From the NCBI RefSeq assembly GCF_034259325.1, contig NZ_JAXIVS010000005.1, forward strand, positions 124,001 through 188,000: a stretch of DNA of 64,000 nucleotides. Direction: 5' to 3'. The notes beneath the pieces were generated by a model. That model was not told where the DNA came from, did not search any database, and saw only the letters and a program-made list of their open reading frames with translations. This document shows, one piece after another, positions 1 through 9,993 of this stretch. This stretch comes from Hyalangium ruber (lineage in GTDB: Bacteria > Myxococcota > Myxococcia > Myxococcales > Myxococcaceae). Position 1 is the stretch's first letter; each line of letters starts with the position of its first letter. Both the position numbers and the translations under genes were made by a program.

Positions 1-789
1 CAGCACCTTGAGGTAGTCGCCCGCGTACGAGTTGAGCAGCGCCGTGTAGATGCGCCGGCACTTGTGGCACATCTCCCCGTCGCGGATGTAGTCCGAGAGG
101 ATGAAGTCCCCCGACTCCCCGTCGCCGGTGCCGAGCCCCTTCTTCTTCAGCGCCGACTCCAGCACCTTGCGGCGCTCGGGCGGAGGGATGACGAAGAGCG
201 GGTGATCGTTCAGCTCGCAGGGCATCCGGACATCGATGGCCTCCGCGTCCAGGTGCGCGTAGCTGCTGACATCTCCGCCCGTGCTCTCCACGCGCTCGCC
301 AAAGCCGATGGAGCCCTTGATGAGCTTCTCCGAAGGGAACACCCAGCCCAGCCGGTACAGCGCGCCCTGCGGCTGGCGCGAGTAGTCCTCCATGCCCGCC
401 TTGAGCGCGTTGACGAGGGTGGATTTGGCGCTGCCGTTGGGCCCGTGCAGGAGGATCAGCTTGTTGATGCGCCCGGCGCGCACGAAGTTGCCCAGCAGCC
501 GGTAGATGTCGTTCTGCACCTCCTCCTGGCCGGCCACGCGGCCGTCCCGATCGCTGGAGGTCGCGTCGAAGACCTTGAAGCGCCGGATGGTGCCCGAGGG
601 GTGCGGCACCTGCTCGGTGCCGTAGTGGTCCATCACGTCGTGCAGATACTGCGCCGCGTTGCGCGCCTGGACCCGGGGATCGTTGAAGAAGAGCGAGACG
701 TACTCTTCGAACGACAGGATGGACCGATTCTTGATGAAGTCGGCGGACACCTGTGAGCCGATGTCCTGCAGGTAGCGCCTGGCTTCCAC
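1..789 (-). CDS. prkA: PrkA-family serine protein kinase, N-terminal part (runs off the window)
   Basis: The N-terminal 263 codons of a PrkA-type AAA+/serine protein kinase; the rest lies left of base 1. The start MEARRYLQDIG, the Walker A GPNGSAKST at about residues 116-124 and the LYRLGWVFPSEKL block are typical of the PrkA AAA domain. Further on, the CHKCRRIYT sequence contains a CxxC pair. Family members act in stress or sporulation signalling, usually with YeaH/SpoVR partners, which would lie outside the window. GTG at 789 is preferred because AGGAGA sits 6 nt upstream; an in-frame GTG at 795 is too close to that site. Confidence 0.9.
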   Translation of the reverse strand, partial: MEARRYLQDIGSQVSADFIKNRSILSFEEYVSLFFNDPRVQARNAAQYLHDVMDHYGTEQVPHPSGTIRRFKVFDATSSDRDGRVAGQEEVQNDIYRLLGNFVRAGRINKLILLHGPNGSAKSTLVNALKAGMEDYSRQPQGALYRLGWVFPSEKLIKGSIGFGERVESTGGDVSSYAHLDAEAIDVRMPCELNDHPLFVIPPPERRKVLESALKKKGLGTGDGESGDFILSDYIRDGEMCHKCRRIYTALLNSYAGDYLKVL

Positions 790-880
790 GTCCACTCTCC
801 TGTGTGCTTGAGTCTGGCCTATCTATCCATGCCACCGAGCCACCGCCATTGCTCGGAAGAACACAGGAACTTTCCCCCCG

Positions 881-3622
881 GTGCGACGGATGTCCAGGGC
901 CCTGCTTGCACTTCTGTTCGTGGCCGCGCTCTCCGGGTGCCCGCCTTCCTCCTCGGCCCCCTGCGTCACGGACACGGAATGTCCGGAAGGCCGGTGTCGC
1001 TTCGGTGGGTGCGGGCCGGTGTGCCTGGATGACACCGAGTGTCCCGCCGGCCACGCGTGTACGGCCGGAGCCTGCCAGGAGCGCGCCGAGTGCGTCGCGA
1101 GCACCGACTGTGCCCAGGGCTTCACGTGCTCGGCCGGTCGGTGCCTGTGCGACGCGGATACCGCCTGCGCCGCCAACCAGGTGTGCCGCCAGGGCCGCTG
1201 TGAGGCGCAGGCCCGCTGCACGGGGAATGCGGACTGTCCGTCCGGCCAACGCTGCGAGGTGACGCAGGGCGCCTGTCTCCCGGTGTGTACCACCGCCGCG
1301 AGCTGCGCCCCGGGCGTCGATCCTCAAGTCGCCAATGTGCTCTTCGTCTGCCAGGACGGCACATGCGTGCGCCGGTGCATCAACGACGCCTCCTGTGGAG
1401 GCCAGGGGCTCCTCTGCGAGGCGGGCCTGTGCGAGCGCGCTGACTGCGCCACGCGCGCCGACTGTCCCGAGGGCCAGTACTGCACCAGCGCCACCGCGGG
1501 CCGCTGCCGGGAGTACCGCGTGTGCCAGTCCCGCGCCGAGTGCCCCGAGAACACGGACTGTCGAGCCTTCGACGCCTCCGCCTGTCCGCCGGGCTTCGAC
1601 TGCGCGCGGGCGATCTGCCAGGAGCTGCCGCGCTGCCTCATCGACACGGACTGCACCGCTCCTGCCTACTGCCAGCAGGGGTACTGCCAGCCCTCCACCG
1701 CGTGCCCCACGGGGGGCCCGTGTCCGGCGGGGCTGCTCTGCGTCGCGCAGCGGTGCGTCCCGGGCGGGTGCCGAGGCCACGCCGACTGCCCCGCCAGTCA
1801 GGCGTGTACGGATGGCGCGTGCCGCTCCGCGCCTGACGCCTCGGAGATCTCCGCCCTCGCCATTACCCCGCGCGCGGCGGTGCTGGCCGTGGGCGGCGAG
1901 GTTCGGCTGTCCCTCGTGGCCTTCACCTTCTCCGGGGAGAGCTTCCCGCTCGCCATGGGCAGCTTCTCGGTCGTGGATGCCTCGGGCGCTCCGAGTGACG
2001 CGGCCACGGTGACTCCGTCCGGCGTGGTGACGGCGGCCGCGCCCGGCACGGTGCGCATCCGCGCGGGTGTCTCCAATCCCGGCGTGACACCGGTCGAGGC
2101 CGCGCTCACCCTGCTGCCCGCCGTCACCGAGGGCCGGAGGGTCGTCGTCGTGGACGCGACCACGGGCCGCCCGTTGAGCGGCGTGGAGGTGCTCGGCTGT
2201 GACGCTCCTCCCGCCAGCGCGCCCTGCCCCGCTCCGGTCACGGTGACGACGGACGCCAGCGGCGCGGCCCTCTTCCCCAGCTTCGCCGGCACCACCGCGA
2301 GCTTCTCCGCCGCCTCGCCCGAGCTGCGCTCCGATGACTACCCCCGCTACGACCGGGTGTCGGTCGCCGCCACGGGCGCGCGGGACGTACTCCTGCCCCT
2401 CGGGGAGAATCCGGTCCACGGCGCCGCGGGCTTCAACGCCGGCATCCAGTTCTCCGAGGTCCACTCGAGTGGCCCGGTGTGGCTCGGCTTCTCCGTGCTC
2501 TCCGCCGGAGATGTCCCGGAGCTGGATCTCACCACGCTGCTGGGCGAGACGTTCTTCTTCACCGTCCCCGGCCTGCCCCAGCCCGTGCCCGCGCCCGGCA
2601 GCGCCGTGGCCTACGTGGCCTCGGGCCTGGGTTCTCCCATGGAGCTCAAGGGGCGCTCACTGGGCCTCGGCCAGCCCGGGCGGCGCGCCGCGGTGGCCTT
2701 CGCCGGACGAACAGAACTGACCCTCGCCGCGAGCCTCGGCTCCACGGACCTGCTGGCCTACACCGGGGCCATGGACTACGCGCTCCAGGCCTTCGCCACC
2801 ATTCCCCTGCGCCCGCGCGTGCCCGATACCTCGGACCTGGACGCGGATGGCCTCTGCTCGGATGCCTCGCGCTGCGCCCAGGGCTCCGAGGACCTGCCGG
2901 ACTACTTCACCCTGCCCGGCTTCTCCTTCCGCCCGCGCCGCGAGCAGCTCCGCCGCACGGAGGTCGTGCTTCCCCGCCTGCCCTCGGGCCTGGACACCGC
3001 CATCGCCAGCGCCGTGGAGCTCTCCGCCGAGGCCGGCATCGTCCCCCTGGGCTTCGCCTCGCGCACCGGTGGCGCCCCAGCGCCAGACGGCACCCGGCCG
3101 CTGGAGCCCCTCCTGCTGCGCAGCGGCGCCCCCTACGGCGGAGTAGAGCTCGGCACCCCTGGCGTCTGGGTGTTCGCCACCCAGGTGGCCCAGGCACGGG
3201 GAGACACCACCGGCCGTCTGCTCCGAGGCTCGCCGCTGCCCACCCGGGTGCAGGTACCTCCCTTCCTGCCCCTGCCCGTCGCCTCCTACGACCGGACCCA
3301 GCGCGCCTTCACCCCCGCCGCCGAGCGCTGGACGGCGCTCTCCCAGGCCGGGGCGGAACTGGCGCGCATCACCTTCACCGGCCCTCGGAGCCGCCACGTG
3401 GTGCTCCTGCCGCTCGTCTCGGGGCAGAGCCCCCTGCGCCTGCCAGCAGCCCCCCCGGGAGTCGGGGAAGACCCAGCCACCCAGCAATCGGCCACGGGAG
3501 AGGTAGTGGCCATGGATCTTTCGGCTGGTATCACCTGGGACGGCGCCCTGGACCTGCCGGGCGCCAACCTCCTGGGACTGTCGCTCTACCTGGATGCTTA
3601 CTCGCGGGCGCGTTCCTGGTGA
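881..3622 (+). CDS. Large Cys-rich lipoprotein with Ig-like and carboxypeptidase-regulatory-like regions
   Basis: 913 aa. The N-terminus is a lipoprotein signal ending LSGC, so it is probably exported and lipid-anchored. Residues about 25-310 carry many short Cys-rich units (Cys-Pro-x-Gly patterns, about 30-45 aa each) resembling the Dickkopf N-terminal/EGF-like repeats common in myxobacterial surface proteins. A BIG2-like Ig segment follows (about 320-405), then a carboxypeptidase-regulatory-like segment (VVVDATTGRPLSGVEV) and a long unassigned C-terminus. GTG 881 has AGGA 12 nt upstream; ATG 890 is an alternative and leaves the lipobox intact. The function is unknown; a role in surface adhesion is only a guess. 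Confidence 0.85.
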   Translation: MRRMSRALLALLFVAALSGCPPSSSAPCVTDTECPEGRCRFGGCGPVCLDDTECPAGHACTAGACQERAECVASTDCAQGFTCSAGRCLCDADTACAANQVCRQGRCEAQARCTGNADCPSGQRCEVTQGACLPVCTTAASCAPGVDPQVANVLFVCQDGTCVRRCINDASCGGQGLLCEAGLCERADCATRADCPEGQYCTSATAGRCREYRVCQSRAECPENTDCRAFDASACPPGFDCARAICQELPRCLIDTDCTAPAYCQQGYCQPSTACPTGGPCPAGLLCVAQRCVPGGCRGHADCPASQACTDGACRSAPDASEISALAITPRAAVLAVGGEVRLSLVAFTFSGESFPLAMGSFSVVDASGAPSDAATVTPSGVVTAAAPGTVRIRAGVSNPGVTPVEAALTLLPAVTEGRRVVVVDATTGRPLSGVEVLGCDAPPASAPCPAPVTVTTDASGAALFPSFAGTTASFSAASPELRSDDYPRYDRVSVAATGARDVLLPLGENPVHGAAGFNAGIQFSEVHSSGPVWLGFSVLSAGDVPELDLTTLLGETFFFTVPGLPQPVPAPGSAVAYVASGLGSPMELKGRSLGLGQPGRRAAVAFAGRTELTLAASLGSTDLLAYTGAMDYALQAFATIPLRPRVPDTSDLDADGLCSDASRCAQGSEDLPDYFTLPGFSFRPRREQLRRTEVVLPRLPSGLDTAIASAVELSAEAGIVPLGFASRTGGAPAPDGTRPLEPLLLRSGAPYGGVELGTPGVWVFATQVAQARGDTTGRLLRGSPLPTRVQVPPFLPLPVASYDRTQRAFTPAAERWTALSQAGAELARITFTGPRSRHVVLLPLVSGQSPLRLPAAPPGVGEDPATQQSATGEVVAMDLSAGITWDGALDLPGANLLGLSLYLDAYSRARSW

Positions 3623-3661
3623 AATAGCGTCTGCCGTCCCTACTTTCGGAGTCCACGCACG

Positions 3662-5185
3662 ATGCAAAAGAAGGAGCCCATCATCGGCATCGACCTCGGC
3701 ACGACGAACTCGTGCGCGGCGTTTGTCGAGGACAGCGGGAACGTGAAGCTCATCCCCTACAAGGGCGGCGACTACACGATCCCCTCCATCTTCGCCATCG
3801 ACGACAAGGGCAACGAGCTCATCGGCTTCGAGGCCAAGCGCCAGTGGCAGCTCAACCCGCGCAACACCATCTACGGCGCCAAGCGCCTGGTGGGCCGCAC
3901 CTATAAGAGCGACATCGTCGACGCGATGAAGAAGGTCGTGGCGTACCAGATGCGCCCCGGCAAGAAGCAGGACGTCGTCCTGGACGTCGGCAAGAAGGAG
4001 TTCAGCCTCCAGGAGGTCAGCGCCAAGCTGCTGAACAAGATCCGCGACGTCGCCTCCAACTTCATGAAGATGCCCATCAAGCGCGCGGTCGTCACCGTGC
4101 CGGCATACTTCAATGATCGGCAGCGCCAGTCGGTGAAGGACGCCGGCAAGCTGATCGATCTCGAGGTGGTGCGCATCATCAACGAGCCCACCGCCGCGGC
4201 GCTCGCCTACGGCGTGGGCAAGGGGCTCAAGGAGAAGGTCGTCATCTACGACCTGGGCGGCGGCACCTTCGACGTGTCGATCATCGAGATCCGCGACCGC
4301 GTCTTCGAGGTGAAGGCCACCGGCGGCGACATCTTCCTGGGCGGCATCGACTTCGACAACGCCATCATCCACCACGTGCTCCGGGACTTCGCCTCGAAGA
4401 CGGGCATCGATCTGGCCACGGACCCGGTGGCCATGCAGCGCATCAAGGACCTCGCCGAGCGCACGAAGATCGATCTCTCCGCGCGCGAGGAGGTGCCCTT
4501 CAACATCCCCTTCATCACGATGACCTCGCAGGGCCAGCCCCTGAACATCGAGATGAGGTTCACGCGCAAGATGCTGGAGCAGCTCACCAACCAGCTCGTG
4601 GACAAGACGCTGCAGATCGTCGCGCGGGTGCTGGTGGACGCGGGGCTGTCCACCAAGGAGATCGACCAGGTGATGCTGGTGGGTGGGCAGACGCGCATGC
4701 CCATCGTCCAGGACCGGCTCACGAAGTTCTTCGGCAAGCCCCCGAGCAAGGGCGTCCACCCGGACGAGGCGGTGGCGATCGGCGCGGCGCTCTACGCGCA
4801 CTCGCTGCAGGACGACACCAACCTGCGCATCCAGCTGCTGGACGTGATTCCCATGGCCATCGGCCTGGAGAAGGCGGGCGGCGCGTTCCACACGGTGTTC
4901 CCGCGCAACGCGCCCATCCCCAACGCCAAGCAGCTCGTGGCGACGACGAGCATCGACAACCAGACCGAGCTGGCGATGCGCATCTTCCAGGGCGACCACG
5001 AGATGGTGGCCCAGAACGACATGCTCGGTGAGTTCACCTTCTCGGGCATCCGCCCGGACAGGGCGGGCAAGGTGCAGGTGGAGATCACCTTCGACGTGAA
5101 CGTGGAAGGCATCCTCACCATGCGCGCGCGCGATCCGGCCACGGGCCGCGAGATGCGGACCACGGTCCGCGTCACCCAGAGCTGA
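3662..5185 (+). CDS. Short Hsp70 (DnaK-like) chaperone
   Basis: 507 aa. The actin-like ATPase domain is complete: IDLGTTNSC (10-18), INEPTAAALAYG (173-184), YDLGGGTFD (196-204) and the VGGQTRMP motif. A beta-sandwich substrate-binding region follows, but the protein stops where canonical DnaK (about 610-640 aa) continues into the alpha-helical lid and acidic tail. It is therefore a lidless or short-lid paralogue, not the housekeeping DnaK. No dnaJ or grpE is adjacent. It converges on clpX, with a GC-rich hairpin between them. Myxobacteria carry several such Hsp70 paralogues, so a specialised client is plausible. Confidence 0.92.
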   Translation: MQKKEPIIGIDLGTTNSCAAFVEDSGNVKLIPYKGGDYTIPSIFAIDDKGNELIGFEAKRQWQLNPRNTIYGAKRLVGRTYKSDIVDAMKKVVAYQMRPGKKQDVVLDVGKKEFSLQEVSAKLLNKIRDVASNFMKMPIKRAVVTVPAYFNDRQRQSVKDAGKLIDLEVVRIINEPTAAALAYGVGKGLKEKVVIYDLGGGTFDVSIIEIRDRVFEVKATGGDIFLGGIDFDNAIIHHVLRDFASKTGIDLATDPVAMQRIKDLAERTKIDLSAREEVPFNIPFITMTSQGQPLNIEMRFTRKMLEQLTNQLVDKTLQIVARVLVDAGLSTKEIDQVMLVGGQTRMPIVQDRLTKFFGKPPSKGVHPDEAVAIGAALYAHSLQDDTNLRIQLLDVIPMAIGLEKAGGAFHTVFPRNAPIPNAKQLVATTSIDNQTELAMRIFQGDHEMVAQNDMLGEFTFSGIRPDRAGKVQVEITFDVNVEGILTMRARDPATGREMRTTVRVTQS

Positions 5186-5201
5186 CCCCCGGAAACACGA
5201 A

Positions 5202-5227
5202 GGCCCCTCTCCGAAAGGAAAGGGGCC
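5202..5227. terminator. Hairpin between convergent hsp70 and clpX
   Basis: GGCCCCT (5202-5208) pairs perfectly with AGGGGCC (5221-5227) across a purine-rich loop. It lies in the 69-bp gap between two convergent genes and could terminate both. There is no strong U-tract, as is common in GC-rich genomes. Confidence 0.7.
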
Positions 5228-5254
5228 CGGGGTGCCGCGCCTCCGAGTGGAGTG

Positions 5255-6535
<1,281 letters not shown>

Positions 6536-6735
6536 TGCTGCCTCCGAGTTCGCCGGCCCCCGGTCACCCGGAGCCTACATCACCGCCACACACACCCGCT
6601 CGACAGGCTGCCCACGTCTCGAACAGCCAGCCGCTACAAAATATAGGCCCCCAACCGGCGCGCAGGAAGCCCGACGATGAAGACAACCGCGGGATCCCCA
6701 CCCCGGAGGTGGCGCCAGCGTTCGATAACAGTCGC

Positions 6736-7368
6736 TCAGGCGTTCGTCACGCCCGACGCGAGTTCCTCCACGTCGTCTGCCAGGGCAGCGGCCCGCTCGG
6801 CGATGGCGGAGGGCACCTTGCGGGAGCCCGAGAGCTCGCTGGCGAGCTTGCGAGCCATCTGGGCCAACCGCCGCAGCTGGACGTTGTCCGCGGGGGGCTC
6901 CGGCGGGGGACGGGGGAAGCGCTCGGCGAACTCGCGCTTGAGCTCCGTGGTGGGCTTCTCCGGGTTCCAGATGCTGTCTCGCAGTGAACGGTACTCGGAC
7001 GGAGAGAGCTGCCCGCGCTCCTCCGCGTCCGCCAGCACCTCCACCACCTCGAAGGCGGGGGCCCGCTGGACGAACTCCTCCTCCTTCACCGACTCGGGGG
7101 GCTCGTGCTTGGCCAGGAAGCTGAACGAGCGCGTGAGCTTGAGCGCCGTCTGCTTCTTGATGTGCAGCTCCTTGAGGCAGTAGGCCTCGAAGGAGGGGTA
7201 GCCCCACTCCTCGTACTTGGCCTCGTCGCGCACCTGGACGAGCAGCTTGCCTAGCTCGGCCCAGGTGGACTTGAAGCGCTTGGCCGACAGCAGGACGGTG
7301 TGTCGGAAAGTACCCGGGGGTACGGACTGTGCCTTGTTCTGGAGATCGGCTTCCACGGCGGTAGGCAT
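6736..7368 (-). CDS. Conserved hypothetical protein, predicted helical
   Basis: 210 aa; I do not recognise a named family. The N-terminal half (about 20-95) is helix-rich, with YEEWGYPSFEAYCLKEL followed by KKQTALKLTRSF. This resembles helix-turn-helix segments of phage- or plasmid-type DNA-binding proteins. A Pro-rich linker (PRPPPEPPA) and a C-terminal helical stretch follow. There is no signal peptide or membrane segment. It lies on the same strand as clpX, about 200 bp upstream, so it could have its own promoter. High third-position GC supports it as a real gene. Confidence 0.8.
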   Translation of the reverse strand: MPTAVEADLQNKAQSVPPGTFRHTVLLSAKRFKSTWAELGKLLVQVRDEAKYEEWGYPSFEAYCLKELHIKKQTALKLTRSFSFLAKHEPPESVKEEEFVQRAPAFEVVEVLADAEERGQLSPSEYRSLRDSIWNPEKPTTELKREFAERFPRPPPEPPADNVQLRRLAQMARKLASELSGSRKVPSAIAERAAALADDVEELASGVTNA

Positions 7369-7414
7369 GGACGGCGGTATCGCTCAGCCGCCCGAGCCGG
7401 GCAACAATCCAGCG

Positions 7415-8371
7415 CTAGCCCTTCTTGCCTACCGTGAACGACAGGCCCACCGAGGCAAGCGAGCCTTTGTAGGGCTTGAAGGGCCACTTCTTCAGCTCCT
7501 CGAAGAGGCACTTGTGCAGTTCCCCGTTCTTGAGCTGCGGGTGGTCCACCCAGAGCTTGGAGACCCGCCCGTCGTTGCCGATGACGAACTCGATGGGGAC
7601 CTTGGCGGCGAAGCCGGGCCGGCGCTCGGCCTCCGCCTTGAGGCAGGGGAAGAGCGTGCGCTGGTTGCTGGCCACCACCTTGTTGATGGCCGACTGGTCG
7701 AACTCGACGCCCATGTCCAGGCCGTCCGGGTCCGTGGAGACTCCGGCCTTGGGCTTCTTGTCCGGCGTGCGAGCGGCCACCGCCGAGGCGGGCGTGGTGG
7801 GCGCCGTCGTCCCCGGCGTCGCGGTGGCCGGCTTGGTGGCGGGCTTGTCCGGCGTCTTCCCCGGAGAGGTGGGGTAGTCGATGAGCTCCTCGTCGGAGAT
7901 GCGGGCCTGGGCCATCGCGATGGTGGGCAGCTCCACCGAGATGTCGGCGAACTCATCCAGCTCGCCGCCGGGCCCGTGGACCGCCGCGTAGCGCGCCAGT
8001 TGCCAGGCGCCGATGCCGAGCCCCAGCGTCAACGCCGCCGCCACGCCACCGACGATCATCCGCTTGCGCTGCGTGCGCTGGCGCTCGACGCGCAGGTCCG
8101 CGTCCACGCGCGCCTTGGCCACCGAGCGCGCCACGTGGACCTTGAAGGCCGCCACGTCACCGACGCGCACGAAGTCTCGCGCCCCGGGAGGCGCGACCAG
8201 CGTGTCCGCGGTCAGCTCGCCCGTGTACAGCTTCTCCACGAGCTGGTGCCCCGTGATGGGTCCCAGGACGAGATCTCCCTGGCGAAACAGCCACGGCGAC
8301 TCACCCCCCACTACCTCAAGCTCTTGTCGGGCCAGCATTCCCGCCGAAGTATCCTTGGCCCTCCCTCTCAC
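7415..8371 (-). CDS. GYF-domain/AgmX-PglI C-terminal domain membrane protein
   Basis: About 318 aa. The N-terminal GYF_2-like domain (about 20-75) contains PWLFRQGDLVLGPITG. A single membrane segment (VGGVAAALTLGLGIG) follows, then a Pro/Thr/Ala-rich periplasmic linker. The C-terminal TonB-like AgmX/PglI domain carries paired Cys residues (LFPCLK and ELHKCLF) and a KKWPFKPY end. AgmX-type proteins belong to the gliding-motility machinery of myxobacteria, but the role of this paralogue is unknown. GTG 8371 has GGGAGGG 7 nt upstream; ATG 8338 is an alternative giving 307 aa. It is divergent from truA. A second protein with the same architecture is encoded at 29865-31496. Confidence 0.87.
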   Translation of the reverse strand: MRGRAKDTSAGMLARQELEVVGGESPWLFRQGDLVLGPITGHQLVEKLYTGELTADTLVAPPGARDFVRVGDVAAFKVHVARSVAKARVDADLRVERQRTQRKRMIVGGVAAALTLGLGIGAWQLARYAAVHGPGGELDEFADISVELPTIAMAQARISDEELIDYPTSPGKTPDKPATKPATATPGTTAPTTPASAVAARTPDKKPKAGVSTDPDGLDMGVEFDQSAINKVVASNQRTLFPCLKAEAERRPGFAAKVPIEFVIGNDGRVSKLWVDHPQLKNGELHKCLFEELKKWPFKPYKGSLASVGLSFTVGKKG

Positions 8372-8393
8372 CGCAACGCCCTCCCTCCCCTTC

Positions 8394-9239
8394 GTGAAGC
8401 GAACTCCCGCCGCCCTGTGGATTTGGTACCGAGGTGGAACCTTCCGAGGGTTCCAGCGCCAGCTCGAGGGGCCCACCGTCCAGGACGTCCTGGAAGGGGC
8501 CTTGAGGAGGGCCGATGTGCCCGCGATGGGAGTGATGCCCGCCGGGCGCACGGACCGGGGGGTGCATGCCCGGATGCAGGTGGTGAGCCTGCGGCTGGCG
8601 CCCGGGGACTCCGCCGAGGCGCTCGCCGCTCGCTTGTCTCCCCTGCTCTCGCCGGAGCTGGGCCTGTGTGTCGCCCGCCGACCCCACCCCTCCTTCCACG
8701 CCCAATGGAGCGCGGCGGGAAAGACGTACCGGTACCGGGTGCAGCTGGGCGGCACGGTGGCGGAGGCCTGGCGGCCCTATGTCCTGGATGCGGCCGTGGA
8801 CCCCGTGCTGGCGGGACGGCCCATTGCTCCCGAGCGCTTCGCGGAGCTGCTGCGAATGGCCGAGGGGACGCGGGACTTCAGCGCGTTCCACGAGAACTCC
8901 AGCCCGCGCAAGTCGCGCACGCTGGAGTCCGCCACGGTGCGGGAGCTGGGAGGGGGGTTGTTCGAGGCCAGGCTGCGCGGGGATGCGTTCGCGCGCTACC
9001 AGGTGCGCTACCTCGTGGGCTCCGCGCTGCTCGCTGCCGCGGGGCGGCTGTCCGAGGAGCAGTGGCGCGGGGCGCTCGAGCGGGCCGAGAGCATCGCCGG
9101 GCTCAAGGCCGAAGCCGCCGGGCTGGTGCTCTGGGAGGTGTACTACCCGCCCGCGGTGGATCCCTTCACCACCACCGAGCGGGCTTCGCCTCCGGGGCTT
9201 GCTCCGGGGCCGCCCTTCGGGGACGGGCCCGGGGAGTGA
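8394..9239 (+). CDS. truA: tRNA pseudouridine(38-40) synthase TruA
   Basis: 281 aa. TruA isomerises uridines 38-40 in the anticodon arm of many tRNAs. The catalytic Asp lies in AGRTDRGVHA (about residue 49). Other family blocks visible are YRGGTFRGFQ near the N-terminus, KTYRYRV, and FSAFHENSS (the D-F-x-A-F equivalent). The GTG start is only 22 bp from the divergent GTG of the GYF gene and has no obvious Shine-Dalgarno site, so translation may be leaderless. The C-terminal tail (Pro/Gly-rich) is slightly longer than usual. Confidence 0.95.
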   Translation: MKRTPAALWIWYRGGTFRGFQRQLEGPTVQDVLEGALRRADVPAMGVMPAGRTDRGVHARMQVVSLRLAPGDSAEALAARLSPLLSPELGLCVARRPHPSFHAQWSAAGKTYRYRVQLGGTVAEAWRPYVLDAAVDPVLAGRPIAPERFAELLRMAEGTRDFSAFHENSSPRKSRTLESATVRELGGGLFEARLRGDAFARYQVRYLVGSALLAAAGRLSEEQWRGALERAESIAGLKAEAAGLVLWEVYYPPAVDPFTTTERASPPGLAPGPPFGDGPGE

Positions 9240-9247
9240 GGCCCGTC
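9222..9247. terminator. Hairpin spanning the convergent stop codons of truA and the RHH gene
   Basis: GACGGGCC (9222-9229) pairs with GGCCCGTC (9240-9247), an 8-bp stem with a 10-nt loop. The truA stop is in the loop and the opposite gene's stop overlaps the right arm, so it could terminate both strands. Confidence 0.6.
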
Positions 9248-9410
9248 AATCGACGAGCCGCTCCTCGTACTTCACCAGCAGATCCGAGATGGCCTCGCGC
9301 AGGTACTCGCTCTGACGGATGCGCGTCGAGCGCGACAGATCCTTGAGCGCATCGAGCTTCTCGCGGGACAGCCGGAAAACCACTGAGGTGAGGCGGGGGT
9401 TGTTGTCCAA
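9246..9410 (-). CDS. 54-aa ribbon-helix-helix DNA-binding protein
   Basis: Short protein starting MDNNPRLTSVVFRLSR and ending EERLVD. The pattern is a beta-strand (TSVVFRLS), helix (EKLDALKDLSRS) and then RQSEYLREAISDLL. This fits the CopG/MetJ-like ribbon-helix-helix fold, which dimerises to bind DNA. The start is TTG at 9410, supported by an excellent AGGAGG 8 nt upstream. No toxin partner is adjacent, so it is more likely an orphan regulator than an antitoxin. Its stop is convergent with that of truA. Confidence 0.8.
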   Translation of the reverse strand: MDNNPRLTSVVFRLSREKLDALKDLSRSTRIRQSEYLREAISDLLVKYEERLVD

Positions 9411-9470
9411 GTGCGATACCTCCTACAGATGCGCACACCATCGCACAGAGTTGATGGATCGCAAGAAAAG

Positions 9471-9977
9471 TCACCGGGAATTGATCGGGAAGCTCCACTG
9501 CAGGCCGGTGAATCCCTCGGCATCCATGCGCAGGCCTGATCCAAACCCGAGTGAGAGCCCGAGCCCTCCATATAAGGAGAGGCGATCCGACAGTGCGTGG
9601 CGCAGGCCGAACCCTATGCGAGGGCCCACCCACGTCCCAGAAAACAGCCGCACGGTGGCGCCCAGGTCGAAGAAGGTCTGCAGCTCCTCTTCGCCGTAGA
9701 CGCTGCGGAAGCCGCCCAGCAGCACCCCTTCCCCACCCTTGGTGGTGACTCCGCCGCGAGCGATGAGGAAGACCTCGTCGCGATCATGGCCCACCGTGAG
9801 GCTGCCGCCGAGATCGAGGTAGATGCCCGGGCCGGTCTGGGCCCGATTGTCCCGGAGCGCGTTGGTGTAGCCCAGGCTCGGGCCAACCAGGAGGCTCACG
9901 GCGCGGTGCTCCTCGTAGTACTGCGCGCGGGCCCCGGCGGGCGCGAGGAGCAACAAGAGCAGGAGCAGCGTGCGCAC
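9471..9977 (-). CDS. Small outer-membrane beta-barrel-like secreted protein
   Basis: 168 aa. The N-terminus is a clear signal peptide (MRTLLLLLLLLAPAGARAQ), followed by alternating hydrophobic/polar strands rich in Gly and Tyr (SLLVGPSLGYTNAL, GIYLDLGGSLTVG, LYGGLGLSLGFGSG). This fits a small outer-membrane barrel of about eight strands; I recognise no family. The GTG start lies just downstream of larE (16 bp after its stop), so it may be co-transcribed with larE on the minus strand. Confidence 0.75.
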   Translation of the reverse strand: MRTLLLLLLLLAPAGARAQYYEEHRAVSLLVGPSLGYTNALRDNRAQTGPGIYLDLGGSLTVGHDRDEVFLIARGGVTTKGGEGVLLGGFRSVYGEEELQTFFDLGATVRLFSGTWVGPRIGFGLRHALSDRLSLYGGLGLSLGFGSGLRMDAEGFTGLQWSFPINSR

Positions 9978-9993
9978 GGAACGCGGTGCTTCC

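Noticed and set aside
2657-4999. Long minus-strand open frame of 780 codons over the lipoprotein and hsp70 genes
   Set aside because: It is antisense to two clear genes, has no recognisable domain and arises from the high third-position GC.
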